Made by a program: the position numbers and the translations under genes. Positions 1 to 6,800 of a DNA stretch of 13,931 nucleotides are shown here, piece after piece. Source of the DNA: Rhodospirillaceae bacterium (GTDB lineage: Bacteria; Pseudomonadota; Alphaproteobacteria; Rhodospirillales; Magnetovibrionaceae); assembly GCA_002401565.1 (NCBI GenBank), contig NVTL01000062.1, positions 1-13,931 of the forward strand. The letters are read 5' to 3'. The notes below the pieces were generated by a model. It was not told where the DNA came from. It ran no database searches and worked only from the letters and a program-made list of their open reading frames with translations. Numbering within the stretch: position 1 is the first letter of the stretch; each line of letters starts with the position of its first letter.

Positions 1-453
1 ACGTTCGTGGCTGAAATGCACAAAGTCGGGAACATCGTTCACTTTGTTCCAAGCGGGGCTTTCGCCCTTTTCCCACATGGCGGTCAACTTTTGAATTTCC
101 GGCTTGTCGTCGGCAACAACCGTATGGCAACCCATGCACTTGGCCGTGGGCGGAATGCCGGCAACTTTCGAACGCCGTGCATAAGTATGGCAATACAGGC
201 AGTTGATGCCCAAATCGCCCGCATGCAACTTGTGCGAATAGTTGATGGGTTGTTCGACATCTTTGCCTTCAAAGGTGTCCATTGGAAAATCTGCACCGGG
301 TACGCGTGGAGCCGGGGCTTCGCCCTTGGCCACGGGGTGCAGTTGATTCTCAAACATTTGCGCGCCCAACACAATCACGGCGCCAAGAACGGCTGTGCCA
401 ATGATCGCGCGGATCCACGGAAATGCTTTATGTTTAGGTCTGTCGGCTGACAT
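1..453 (-). CDS. Multiheme c-type cytochrome, ActA-like (5' part, cut by window edge)
   Basis: An open minus-strand frame starts at ATG 453 and runs off the window at base 1 after 151 codons. Residues about 15-34 form a hydrophobic signal anchor, so the rest should be periplasmic. Two CXXCH haem-binding motifs are visible, C85-H89 (CLYCH) and C106-H110 (CMGCH). Histidines in NYSHKLHAGD (71-80) and FVHFSHE (144-150) are candidate distal haem ligands. The order SHKLHAGD, CXXCH, AGIPP, CMGCH, PEIQKL, then VPDFVHFSH matches, from memory, the pentahaem ActA subunit of alternative complex III, a quinol:electron-acceptor oxidoreductase; Qrc-type relatives are similar. The remaining haem motifs and any actB-like gene would lie to the left of the window. 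A ribosome binding site AGGGAG sits 9 nt before the ATG (463-468). Multihaem cytochrome is near certain; the ActA assignment is an inference. Confidence 0.82.
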   Translation of the reverse strand, partial: MSADRPKHKAFPWIRAIIGTAVLGAVIVLGAQMFENQLHPVAKGEAPAPRVPGADFPMDTFEGKDVEQPINYSHKLHAGDLGINCLYCHTYARRSKVAGIPPTAKCMGCHTVVADDKPEIQKLTAMWEKGESPAWNKVNDVPDFVHFSHER

Positions 454-539
454 GGGGTCTGGCTCCCTGTGAAACGTATAGGCAGACCTTTAAAGTCCCC
501 CCCTACAGTTGTTCACATTAGATTTTATTAATACTCACT

Positions 540-563
540 GAATACTACGAATATGCAGTATTC
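540..563. repeat. Inverted repeat, possible operator of the cytochrome gene
   Basis: GAATACT (540-546) and AGTATTC (557-563) are perfect inverted 7-mers around a 10-nt spacer. A further AATACT occurs at 530-535, 11 bp or about one helical turn before the left arm. This spacing would suit a dimeric regulator about 90-110 bp upstream of the cytochrome start. It does not match the FNR consensus. No T-run follows on either strand, so a terminator is less likely. A regulatory role is inferred from symmetry and position only. Confidence 0.3.
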
Positions 564-633
564 TATGTCCTGTTAGTGCTGGCTTTATTAGTTTTATTGA
601 ATGTATGTTTGTGCCAACTACAATTCTAAATAC

Positions 634-666
634 AGGAAAAGAGGACCTTTGCGCTACTACAAGGTC
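634..666 (-). terminator. Weak terminator-like hairpin after cca
   Basis: Read on the minus strand, GACCTTG pairs with CAAAGGTC using one bulged base (arms 644-650 and 660-666) around a loop of about 9 nt. A short, interrupted T tract (CTCTTTTCC) follows. It lies 30 nt past the cca stop. The stem is short and the T tract is broken, so termination may be weak or the hairpin may be chance. Confidence 0.3.
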
Positions 667-695
667 GTGCAGGACGGGGCTATACTTATGGGTAG

Positions 696-1973
696 TTAGT
701 CTTGATTTGTTAGTTTTTTCAACATCTTAACGCAGTCTTCGTGAGTGGGGTTAAAATCTTTTTTTACCCACCAATTTTGTACTTGCCGCAGGTATTCCCC
801 AATTTCTGGACCAGCCGTGATGCCAAGGTCCATAACATCACGTCCTGTAAGAGGGAATTTGACCTTAGGTAAGTTCTGCGCGGTTTTTATGATGTTGATC
901 CACGTGGCCGTTTGTTCTTGGGGCAGGCGAGCGTGCTCCGCGATGTCTGAGCCCCAGCTTAAAAGAGCAACGTCGATGACCGTATCCGCCCCAAATACAA
1001 AACACGCCTTGCGCAGGCTTTGTAAGCCTATTTTTGAGGAAATCTGCGGGTTTTTAGCGGTTATGGCGAGAATTCGTTTTCGATCTTTGTTGGAAAGCTT
1101 CAACCGATCCGCCATGGTCGAGACGTCTTGGGGGGATATGTCGGGGTCCAACGCAGCGGCAAGATGACGGATAGGATCAATTTCAAGGTTGTCGAATTTA
1201 ACGCCTGTCGAAACCAGCCAAGCCACAACCCGCAAACGGCCTACGTTTGTGGCTTCGGGAAGCACGTATTGTAACACCTGTTCCCCAATCATTTTGCTGA
1301 TGGTGGTGGCCGGATTGGGCGCAATCAGGGTGCGAAACAGTTCTGTGCGCACGCGTTCGGCGGATAATTCCCCCAAACGCGGGGCCAATTCCGCACAGGC
1401 GTACAAAGCATCTGCACTTACTGGATACTTGCCGTAAGTTGCTAAAAACCTAAAGAAACGAAGTAATCGCAACAAGTCTTCTTCTATTCGTTCCCGCGCA
1501 ATGCCAATAAAACGAATATAACCTACACTTAAGTCTTTAAGGCCGTCATACGGGTCGTAAATATTGCCATCCAGATCACACGACATGGCGTTGATGGTAA
1601 AGTCGCGGCGTGCGGCGTCTCGGGTCCAATCGGTGGTAAACTCTACCTTTGCCCGCCTTCCGTCCGTTTCGACGTCTATGCGCAGGGTGGTGATTTCAAA
1701 GTGTTCTGTGCCAATCACTGCCGTTACGGTGCCATGGGACAACCCGGTAGGGATCACCCGGATGTTTGAGGCTTCCATGATTTGTATAACCCGTTCGGGT
1801 GGGGCGGTGGTGGCAATGTCAATATCATGCACATCGCGTTTTAAGATGGAATCGCGCACACAGCCGCCAATAAAGCGCGCCTCAGCCCCCGCGTTTAACA
1901 GAACCGCCATGACCTTTTGGGTTTCAGGCTTTTTCATCCACGCTTGCGGGGGGATTTTTCCGGTGGGGTCCAC
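696..1973 (-). CDS. cca: CCA tRNA nucleotidyltransferase / poly(A) polymerase family, class II
   Basis: The enzyme adds or repairs the 3' CCA of tRNAs using CTP and ATP. The protein is 425 residues, a usual length for alphaproteobacterial Cca. Visible motifs are the nucleotidyltransferase signature GGCVRD (36-41) with metal-binding D50 and D52 in HDIDIAT, RRDFTINAM (122-130), YDPYDGLKDL (139-148), and the basic EEDLLRLLRFFRF helix (164-176) of the nucleotide-selecting neck. The C-terminal helical region lacks a recognisable HD motif. The start is a GTG at 1973 with only a weak GAAAG 8 nt upstream. Met13 (ATG 1937) is an alternative, but homologues as I recall them carry the PPQAWM-like segment before it, which favours GTG. 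It lies 23 nt after the DUF6111-like gene and is probably the last gene of that operon. A pure poly(A) polymerase is less likely given the motif set. Confidence 0.93.
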   Translation of the reverse strand: MDPTGKIPPQAWMKKPETQKVMAVLLNAGAEARFIGGCVRDSILKRDVHDIDIATTAPPERVIQIMEASNIRVIPTGLSHGTVTAVIGTEHFEITTLRIDVETDGRRAKVEFTTDWTRDAARRDFTINAMSCDLDGNIYDPYDGLKDLSVGYIRFIGIARERIEEDLLRLLRFFRFLATYGKYPVSADALYACAELAPRLGELSAERVRTELFRTLIAPNPATTISKMIGEQVLQYVLPEATNVGRLRVVAWLVSTGVKFDNLEIDPIRHLAAALDPDISPQDVSTMADRLKLSNKDRKRILAITAKNPQISSKIGLQSLRKACFVFGADTVIDVALLSWGSDIAEHARLPQEQTATWINIIKTAQNLPKVKFPLTGRDVMDLGITAGPEIGEYLRQVQNWWVKKDFNPTHEDCVKMLKKLTNQD

Positions 1974-1996
1974 GATGGTCGCTTTCAGGGTCGCTT

Positions 1997-2296
1997 TTAT
2001 TTAGGTCCGTACTGTCCGGGCACAATGCGGCCATTTTCGATATACGGAGCTTTATAGACGCTGTCAGGTGGGTTTTTAGGGCTGAACAAGACCGATAAAA
2101 CCAGACCCAAGGCCATAAGAACCACACCCATAACAATTAGGCGGAACCAGGGTGTGCTGATTTTAAAGGCTTCTTCAGCTTCTTCGGCCGTGGCGTGCTG
2201 AGCTTTTAGCTTTTTGCGCATCCACGCGGACCAAATAAAAAACATGATGGTCGGCAAAGCCAGCGGAAGTATATACGTGATGAGAATGCGGATCAT
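1997..2296 (-). CDS. Small two-helix inner-membrane protein, DUF6111-like
   Basis: This 99-residue protein has two hydrophobic segments, about 4-25 and 52-71. They flank a charged Lys- and Glu-rich loop (26-47: WMRKKLKAQ... EEAEEAF). A Pro-rich tail (73-99) ends in ENGRIVPGQYGPK. The layout and the IVPG tail fit the alphaproteobacterial DUF6111 family as I remember it; its function is unknown. AAGGG lies about 6 nt before ATG 2296. The gene sits between the Nudix gene (39 nt upstream) and cca (23 nt downstream), so co-transcription is likely. The neighbourhood hints at housekeeping rather than accessory function, but no role should be assigned from context. Confidence 0.8.
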   Translation of the reverse strand: MIRILITYILPLALPTIMFFIWSAWMRKKLKAQHATAEEAEEAFKISTPWFRLIVMGVVLMALGLVLSVLFSPKNPPDSVYKAPYIENGRIVPGQYGPK

Positions 2297-2335
2297 GGGT
2301 TTCCCTTTTGAAGGTCATCTTTGGGCACAGTCCTA

Positions 2336-2950
2336 TCAGTTTGACGGCGGTCCGTCTACGAGGCTTTGATAAAGATTAACCAGCATGCCCGCCGTGGCCC
2401 CCCAAATATTATGGTCTTCGTAAGGCATAGCGTAAAAATTTCTGATTTGACCTTCGAATTCGCGTTGAGGACGCTGGTGGTTGTTTGGGTCCCTGAAAAA
2501 CGCCAAGGGAACTTCAAATACGTCCGCGACTTCACCGGGGTCTGGGCATAAATCAAAGGGCGGCTTGACCCCCGCCACCACCGGTGTGATGGAAAATCCG
2601 GTGCGGGTGATATAGGTGTCTAAGGTCCCTAAAATCGTAATATGTTTGGTGTCTAAGCCAATTTCTTCTTTGGTTTCGCGAACTGCTGCGGCGGTAGCAT
2701 CTTGGTCGCTGGGTTCAATATGACCGCCGGGAAAACAAATTTGTCCCGGATGATGGTATAAATCATCGGTGCGCCGGGTGAACAATACATGCAACCCATC
2801 AGCCCGGTCCACCAAAGCAATCAAGACGGCTGCTGGGCGTAAGTGGCGCGCGGGCTGTGCCGAAGAAAGACCGGGGTTTAAATCATGATCACCACGAATG
2901 GCCGTTGTGCCTTGTCGCAGGCAGGCTCTTACCCAGTCAAAATTGTTCAT
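2336..2950 (-). CDS. Nudix hydrolase, CoA pyrophosphatase type
   Basis: It probably hydrolyses coenzyme A or CoA derivatives to 3',5'-ADP and phosphopantetheine, as NudL/PCD1-type enzymes do. The UPF0035/CoA signature VLFTRRTDDLYHHPGQICFPGG spans residues 55-76. It runs into the Nudix box G76...RETKEEIG (91-98), in which E92, E95 and E96 would bind the catalytic metal. ATG 2950 is chosen over the longer frame starting at 3001 because its A-T-G-A overlaps the TGA stop of the DUF1285 gene by 4 nt, which indicates translational coupling. It gives a 204-residue protein, the family's usual size. The order DUF1285, Nudix, small membrane protein, cca recurs in Rhodospirillales as I recall. Confidence 0.92.
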   Translation of the reverse strand: MNNFDWVRACLRQGTTAIRGDHDLNPGLSSAQPARHLRPAAVLIALVDRADGLHVLFTRRTDDLYHHPGQICFPGGHIEPSDQDATAAAVRETKEEIGLDTKHITILGTLDTYITRTGFSITPVVAGVKPPFDLCPDPGEVADVFEVPLAFFRDPNNHQRPQREFEGQIRNFYAMPYEDHNIWGATAGMLVNLYQSLVDGPPSN

Positions 2951-3540
2951 GCGTCGGCGGAATCGATCGGTCCCAAGGGGAAAAAAGAACCAGAGCTCCA
3001 CAATCCAAACATTTGTTTGCCTTCAACGTCCGCCGTTTGGCCCAGTTCGACCAATTCGTAATAAACGGAACGGCCAATTTTCGCCTTCAGCCCTTCGCCA
3101 ATCATCACATACGGAGTCAACTGTTCGGTTACGGGGCTTGTATCCATGATGATGGGCGTTTCTGCTGCAACACACACCACATCTTCGACATTTGTGGAAA
3201 AACACAAAACCTGTTCTTTGGCTTCTCCAGATACGTGGACATCGACCACCGTAAACGGAGCATCTTCAACTTCGATGCGGCCAATTTCTGTTGGTGTGAC
3301 CAGCCAATGGCGGCCTTCTTCGTCAAGTTTCAACATGGTGGCAAACAATTGCACCATTTCGGGCCGGTTTATCGGCGTTGCATTGTAATACCACGTGCCA
3401 TCGGCGGAAATCCGGATGTCTAAATCACCACAAAACGTGCGGTCTCCACACGGACAAGGCATCGTTGCCAAGCTTGGAGTGAACGTACCCAAATTTTTCG
3501 CAAACGAAACGGTATCAATGTCTGTTTGGCGTTTACCCAT
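2947..3540 (-). CDS. DUF1285 domain protein
   Basis: This 197-residue soluble protein has no signal peptide or membrane helix. The DUF1285 hallmark begins at GDLDIRISADGTWYYNATPI (38-57) and continues through RHWLVTPTEIGRIEVEDAPF (77-96), a pattern I recall across proteobacterial DUF1285 proteins. The family's biochemical role is not established. Three cysteines lie just before the domain core (C29, C31, C37, as CPCGDRTFC), a spacing that could bind a metal but is unproven. It is the first gene of the operon; its stop overlaps the Nudix start by 4 nt. The ribosome binding site is weak (only GAGA close to ATG 3540). A promoter with 17-bp spacing lies 41 nt upstream. Confidence 0.88.
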   Translation of the reverse strand: MGKRQTDIDTVSFAKNLGTFTPSLATMPCPCGDRTFCGDLDIRISADGTWYYNATPINRPEMVQLFATMLKLDEEGRHWLVTPTEIGRIEVEDAPFTVVDVHVSGEAKEQVLCFSTNVEDVVCVAAETPIIMDTSPVTEQLTPYVMIGEGLKAKIGRSVYYELVELGQTADVEGKQMFGLWSSGSFFPLGPIDSADA

Positions 3541-3580
3541 ATTCTCTGCCCATCTCTCGTAAATATCCCTAACCTATGTA

Positions 3581-3609
3581 ATGATATGGGGAGATTGCGA
3601 GGCAGTTAA
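3581..3609 (-). promoter_or_regulatory. Sigma70-type promoter of the DUF1285-Nudix-DUF6111-cca operon
   Basis: On the minus strand the -35 is TTAACT (3609-3604, 4 of 6 consensus) and the -10 is TATCAT (3586-3581, 5 of 6), with exactly 17 bp between them. Transcription would start near 3574 and leave a leader of about 35 nt. Found by eye; no start-site data. Confidence 0.45.
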
Positions 3610-3650
3610 AGTTTTTTTTCAGATTTATCGCGTTTTGTGCGCAAGAGCTT

Positions 3651-3656
3651 TATAAT
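3651..3656 (+). promoter_or_regulatory. Candidate -10 element for the osmC-like gene
   Basis: A perfect TATAAT lies 33 nt before the osmC-like ATG, which fits a short leader. No good -35 hexamer stands 16-18 bp upstream (that position reads TCGCGT). The promoter is therefore either weak or activator-dependent, or the hexamer is chance in an AT-rich stretch. Confidence 0.35.
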
Positions 3657-3689
3657 TGTCACATTCAAAACACGCAATAAGGACTAGCA

Positions 3690-4112
3690 ATGAAAGCAAG
3701 TGTTAAATGGTTAGGTGGGATGGCCTTTGAAGGCGTCCCCGGCAGTGGTCACACGGTCATTATGGACAGCTCTCCGGACTTTGGCGGGGAAGATAAAGGC
3801 TTGCGCCCAATGGAAATGTTGCTGTTGGGCATGGGCGGATGCACGTCGATTGACGTCATGAATATTTTGCAAAAAACCCGCCAAAATGTGACCGATTGCG
3901 TGGCGGAAATCAACGCAGAGCGTGCCGATGACATCCCCAAGGTATTCACCCAAATTCATGTTCACTTTAAAGTGACGGGCAAGAATTTGAGCCCCAAACA
4001 TGTGGAGCGGGCGATACATTTGTCAGCTGAAAAGTATTGTTCGGCGTCAATCATGTTAGGAAAAACAGCAGAGATTACCCATGATTTTGAAATCATCGAC
4101 CTCAAAGATTAA
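3690..4112 (+). CDS. OsmC/Ohr family protein, YhfA-like
   Basis: This 140-residue protein aligns by eye almost end to end with Escherichia coli YhfA. Shared blocks are ARVKW/ASVKW at the start, SGH..IMD (19-26), PMEMLLLGMGGCTSIDV (40-56), ILQKTRQ.V.DC (59-70), HFKVTGKNL (92-100) and LSAEKYCSASIMLGKTAEITH (111-131). C51 and C117 are the two conserved cysteines that act as the peroxidatic pair in OsmC and Ohr enzymes. Thiol-dependent peroxide reduction is therefore possible, but the YhfA subgroup's true substrate is unknown. AAGGA lies 6 nt before the ATG. Its 3' end overlaps the following lipoprotein gene by 32 nt in another frame. Confidence 0.93.
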   Translation: MKASVKWLGGMAFEGVPGSGHTVIMDSSPDFGGEDKGLRPMEMLLLGMGGCTSIDVMNILQKTRQNVTDCVAEINAERADDIPKVFTQIHVHFKVTGKNLSPKHVERAIHLSAEKYCSASIMLGKTAEITHDFEIIDLKD

Positions 4113-4791
4113 AGTTCTGTGCCTGGCCTGTTTGCTTGGCGTGCTGACGGCATGCGCGGCCACCGATGGGTCTGTTAACAACCCGCTTATGCGGAAATTT
4201 CAGTGGTTTTCGTATGTCGAAGGCGGTGATTTTCGCAACGCATGCGTCCCGGATCGTTACCGCATGATTTACAACGCCGTCTATACCGAACAGGTGCGTA
4301 TATACGATGTAACAACTACAACAGGGGAGCTCCGTACCCGCATTATCAATACGACAAATGTCAAAGATCTTGAAAATGTCGAAAAATGGCAAAAAATGTG
4401 GGATCCATGGCGGGGCACGATTAAAAGCACCACGCTTTCTGATACAGATTTGAACGACCTTGTTGATGATCTTGAACGTTCAGGGGCTTTTGGTCCCCCC
4501 AATGTGGGTGAAGAACTGTCGTCTAAGGGGTTTTATTGGACCATTGCGTCTTGTCACAACGGCCAATATCACTTCACCGCCGTGGCTTGGCCTTCTGAAA
4601 AATGGGCGGATTTAAGCTTTGTTGAGCGTTTGTTTGCGCTCGATTCAACAGGTTTGGCTGTGAATGAGCCACGCAAAACCAAAACGTCTCGGCGGTTTGG
4701 CAAAACCCAATTGCCGGGCGGGCACGCGCAACCTGAATTTCATTTAAAAGTCGGTGAAAATGGTTTGGCCGGGGTAGGTTCGTTATTTTAA
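4081..4791 (+). CDS. Unknown predicted lipoprotein overlapping the osmC-like gene
   Basis: This 236-residue protein begins with a basic N-terminus, a hydrophobic segment (about 11-23) and a lipobox LTAC with C25 as the lipidated cysteine. It is therefore probably anchored in the inner or outer membrane facing the periplasm. I do not recognise the mature domain. Two other cysteines (C55, C158) could form a periplasmic disulfide. The block RYRMIYNAVYTEQVRIYDV (59-77) looks conserved-family-like. The middle is mixed alpha/beta, and the C-terminus (about 195-236) is basic and Gly-rich. The start overlaps the preceding gene by 32 nt. There is no later ATG or GTG ahead of the signal sequence (only TTG 4087), so the overlap is real. 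The ribosome binding site is poor, which suggests coupling to the osmC-like gene. Confidence 0.82.
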   Translation: MILKSSTSKIKVLCLACLLGVLTACAATDGSVNNPLMRKFQWFSYVEGGDFRNACVPDRYRMIYNAVYTEQVRIYDVTTTTGELRTRIINTTNVKDLENVEKWQKMWDPWRGTIKSTTLSDTDLNDLVDDLERSGAFGPPNVGEELSSKGFYWTIASCHNGQYHFTAVAWPSEKWADLSFVERLFALDSTGLAVNEPRKTKTSRRFGKTQLPGGHAQPEFHLKVGENGLAGVGSLF

Positions 4792-4859
4792 TCAAGCCTT
4801 TACCCTCATAAGGTATAACCACTAAAGTCGATAACGCGTTAGCTTAAGGGAAAATCAAC

Positions 4860-5231
4860 ATGGCTTTTGTGATGAGAAATGCCGAAGGGCATATTATTGC
4901 GGTGCTCAGCGAATCTGTTGAGGGGGCTGAAGAAGTCTCCGCAAGCGATAGTGAACTACAGAGATTCTTAAGCCAAGAAAGTCCCGAACAGCGCGCGCAA
5001 AAAGAATTGATGGAATCCGATTTAGGCCTCATCCGCGTGATCGAGGATTTGATCGACGTGTTGATTGAACGCGGCGCCATGATGTTCACGGATTTTCCCG
5101 AACCCGTCCAAAGAAAACTCCTGGCACGCCGAGGCATGCGCAAGGAGTTCTCTTATATGGATGAATTGTTCAACAACGATGACGAAGATTTCATGCCGCC
5201 GCCAGATGACGACGGCGAGGGCTTTCTTTAG
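4860..5231 (+). CDS. Small conserved hypothetical protein with acidic tail
   Basis: This 123-residue soluble protein has no signal or membrane segment. The core DLGLIRVIEDLIDVLIERGAMMFTDFPEPVQRKLLARRGMR (54-94) matches a widespread proteobacterial family. Members are often mis-annotated as 'tryptophan synthase subunit beta-like'. They share no catalytic features with TrpB that I can see. The N-terminal block FVMRNAEGHIIAV also fits that family. The tail (105-123) is strongly acidic, with DDEDF and DDDGEG. AAGGG lies 9 nt before the ATG. A 10-bp palindrome TAACGCGTTA (4832-4841) sits just upstream. The gene converges on gcvPB with only 9 nt between the stop codons. Confidence 0.85.
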   Translation: MAFVMRNAEGHIIAVLSESVEGAEEVSASDSELQRFLSQESPEQRAQKELMESDLGLIRVIEDLIDVLIERGAMMFTDFPEPVQRKLLARRGMRKEFSYMDELFNNDDEDFMPPPDDDGEGFL

Positions 5232-5240
5232 TCTTCGTTT

Positions 5241-6800
5241 TTACTCTTCTGCATTTGGCGGAGTCCACCGCAGCACAGGTTTTCTGGCCGCCGCAGTTTC
5301 GTCCAAACGTCTGCGCGGGGTCAGCACCGGAGCATTTTTAAACAACTGAACGTCCCCCGCCTTAACCTTTTCAATCAATCCTTTAAGGGTTTTGATATAC
5401 AGATCAAGGGTTTCCTTGGATTCGCTTTCGGTCGGTTCCATCAACAAGGCTCCATGCACGACCAGTGGGAAATACATGGTCATGGGGTGGAAACCTTCGT
5501 CGATCATGGCTTTGGCAAAGTCCAAAGTGGTGACGTCGGTGCCTTGCAAGAACGTATCGTCAAACAAAACTTCATGCATGCACATGCCCTCAAAAGGCAC
5601 GCTCATATCGTCTTGTAATTGACAGCGCAGGTAATTCGCACTCAACACTGCATCGGAAGAAGCCTGTAAAAGACCATCCGCGCCATGGCTGAGAATGAAC
5701 GCTAACGAGCGTACAAAGACGCCCATTTGCCCATGAAATCCTTTAAGACGACCAAACGGTTTGGCGTCAGAATCGGACATATGTTCGATCAGATCAAAAC
5801 CATCTTCGCCGTGCACCACATACGGAAGCGGTGCAAACGGCGCCAAGGCTTCGGACAAAACTACCGGTCCGGCGCCCGGTCCACCACCGCCGTGCGGCGT
5901 GGAAAAGGTTTTGTGCAGATTTAAGTGCATGCAATCGATGCCCAAATCGCCCGGACGGATGCGCCCCATGATGGCGTTGAAATTCGCGCCATCACAATAA
6001 AAATATCCGCCAGCTTCATGAATGGCATCGGCAATGTCGATGATATCGCTTTCAAACAAACCACAGGTGTTCGGGTTGGTGAGCATAATGCCCGCAACGT
6101 CGTCACCCAATTTGGCTTTAAAGGCGGCCAAATCAACACGGCCCTGCGCGTTGGCCGGAATGCTGTCGACGCTGAAACCACAGGCCGCAGCGGTTGCCGG
6201 GTTGGTGCCGTGAGCACTTTCAGGCACCAATACACGTTTGCGGGTTTCGCCTTCGCCGCGCGCTTCAATAGCGGCTTTGATGGCCATCATACCACACAAT
6301 TCACCGTGGGCCCCGGCGGCCGGGCTCATGGCGATGGCGGGCATACCGCACAATGTTTTTAACCAATCGGCCAAGCTGTCGATCAGTTCCAACGCCCCTT
6401 GAACCGAAGATGTCGGCTGCATGGGGTGCAAATCACCAAGACCAGGCAGGCGCGCCAGTTTTTCATTCACCCGCGGGTTATGTTTCATGGTGCACGATCC
6501 CAACGGATAAAAGCCGGAATCAATGCCATAGTTTTTCTGGCTTAAGCGCGTGTAGTGACGCACAACTTGAGGTTCGCTCAAATCGGGTAGGCCAATTTTT
6601 TCTGCGCGACGTTTGCCATTCAAGCGGTCATCAGAGACTTCGACATCATCCAAATCAACACCGACACGGCCTGCGTGGCCCATTTCAAAAATCAACGGTT
6701 CGGCAAAGTCCAAGCCCTTTGATCCACTGATGGTTTGCGTTTGTGCCGTTTGCGATCCGCCTGCGGGAACGTTGCTGCGGCCTTGTGATACGTCAGCCAT
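5241..6800 (-). CDS. gcvPB: Glycine decarboxylase (P protein) subunit 2
   Basis: This is the PLP-bearing half of the split P protein. With GcvPA it decarboxylates glycine and passes the aminomethyl group to lipoylated GcvH in the cytoplasm. The protein is 519 residues. Visible signatures are GFYPLGSCTMKHNPR (96-110), PESAHGTNPATAA (193-205), CDGANFNAIMG (269-279), and HLNLHKTFSTPHGGGGPG (292-309), where K297 should hold the PLP and the Gly-rich run follows. The first 30 residues are Ser-, Gln- and Thr-rich, probably a disordered extension. Start ATG 6800 shares its A with the TAA stop of gcvPA (TAATG), and GAGG lies about 7 nt upstream inside gcvPA, so the two subunits are translationally coupled. 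It is the last gene of the operon; I see no clear terminator after it. Confidence 0.97.
   Translation of the reverse strand: MADVSQGRSNVPAGGSQTAQTQTISGSKGLDFAEPLIFEMGHAGRVGVDLDDVEVSDDRLNGKRRAEKIGLPDLSEPQVVRHYTRLSQKNYGIDSGFYPLGSCTMKHNPRVNEKLARLPGLGDLHPMQPTSSVQGALELIDSLADWLKTLCGMPAIAMSPAAGAHGELCGMMAIKAAIEARGEGETRKRVLVPESAHGTNPATAAACGFSVDSIPANAQGRVDLAAFKAKLGDDVAGIMLTNPNTCGLFESDIIDIADAIHEAGGYFYCDGANFNAIMGRIRPGDLGIDCMHLNLHKTFSTPHGGGGPGAGPVVLSEALAPFAPLPYVVHGEDGFDLIEHMSDSDAKPFGRLKGFHGQMGVFVRSLAFILSHGADGLLQASSDAVLSANYLRCQLQDDMSVPFEGMCMHEVLFDDTFLQGTDVTTLDFAKAMIDEGFHPMTMYFPLVVHGALLMEPTESESKETLDLYIKTLKGLIEKVKAGDVQLFKNAPVLTPRRRLDETAAARKPVLRWTPPNAEE

Larger units (their letters stand above)
454..695. other. 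AT-rich intergenic region upstream of the cytochrome gene
   Basis: This gap separates the cca stop from the cytochrome start, and both genes are on the minus strand. It has no convincing open frame on either strand. It is clearly richer in A and T than its flanks. It must hold the cytochrome promoter if that gene is transcribed independently, but I found no well-spaced -35/-10 pair that I would defend. It contains a 7-bp inverted repeat (540-563) and a terminator-like hairpin (644-666), listed separately. Confidence 0.6.

Noticed and set aside
7..450. 147-codon open frame on the plus strand opposite the cytochrome
   Set aside because: The opposite strand reads two CXXCH motifs, a signal anchor and a good ribosome binding site; the plus frame has no recognisable domain and is a shadow.
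2951..3001. N-terminal extension of the Nudix protein (start at 3001)
   Set aside because: The extra 17 codons overlap the DUF1285 coding end and are not family-like, whereas ATG 2950 forms the typical ATGA overlap.
2857..3423. 188-codon plus-strand frame
   Set aside because: It is antisense to the coupled Nudix and DUF1285 genes and its translation is His-, Phe- and Asn-rich, typical of reverse-strand reading.
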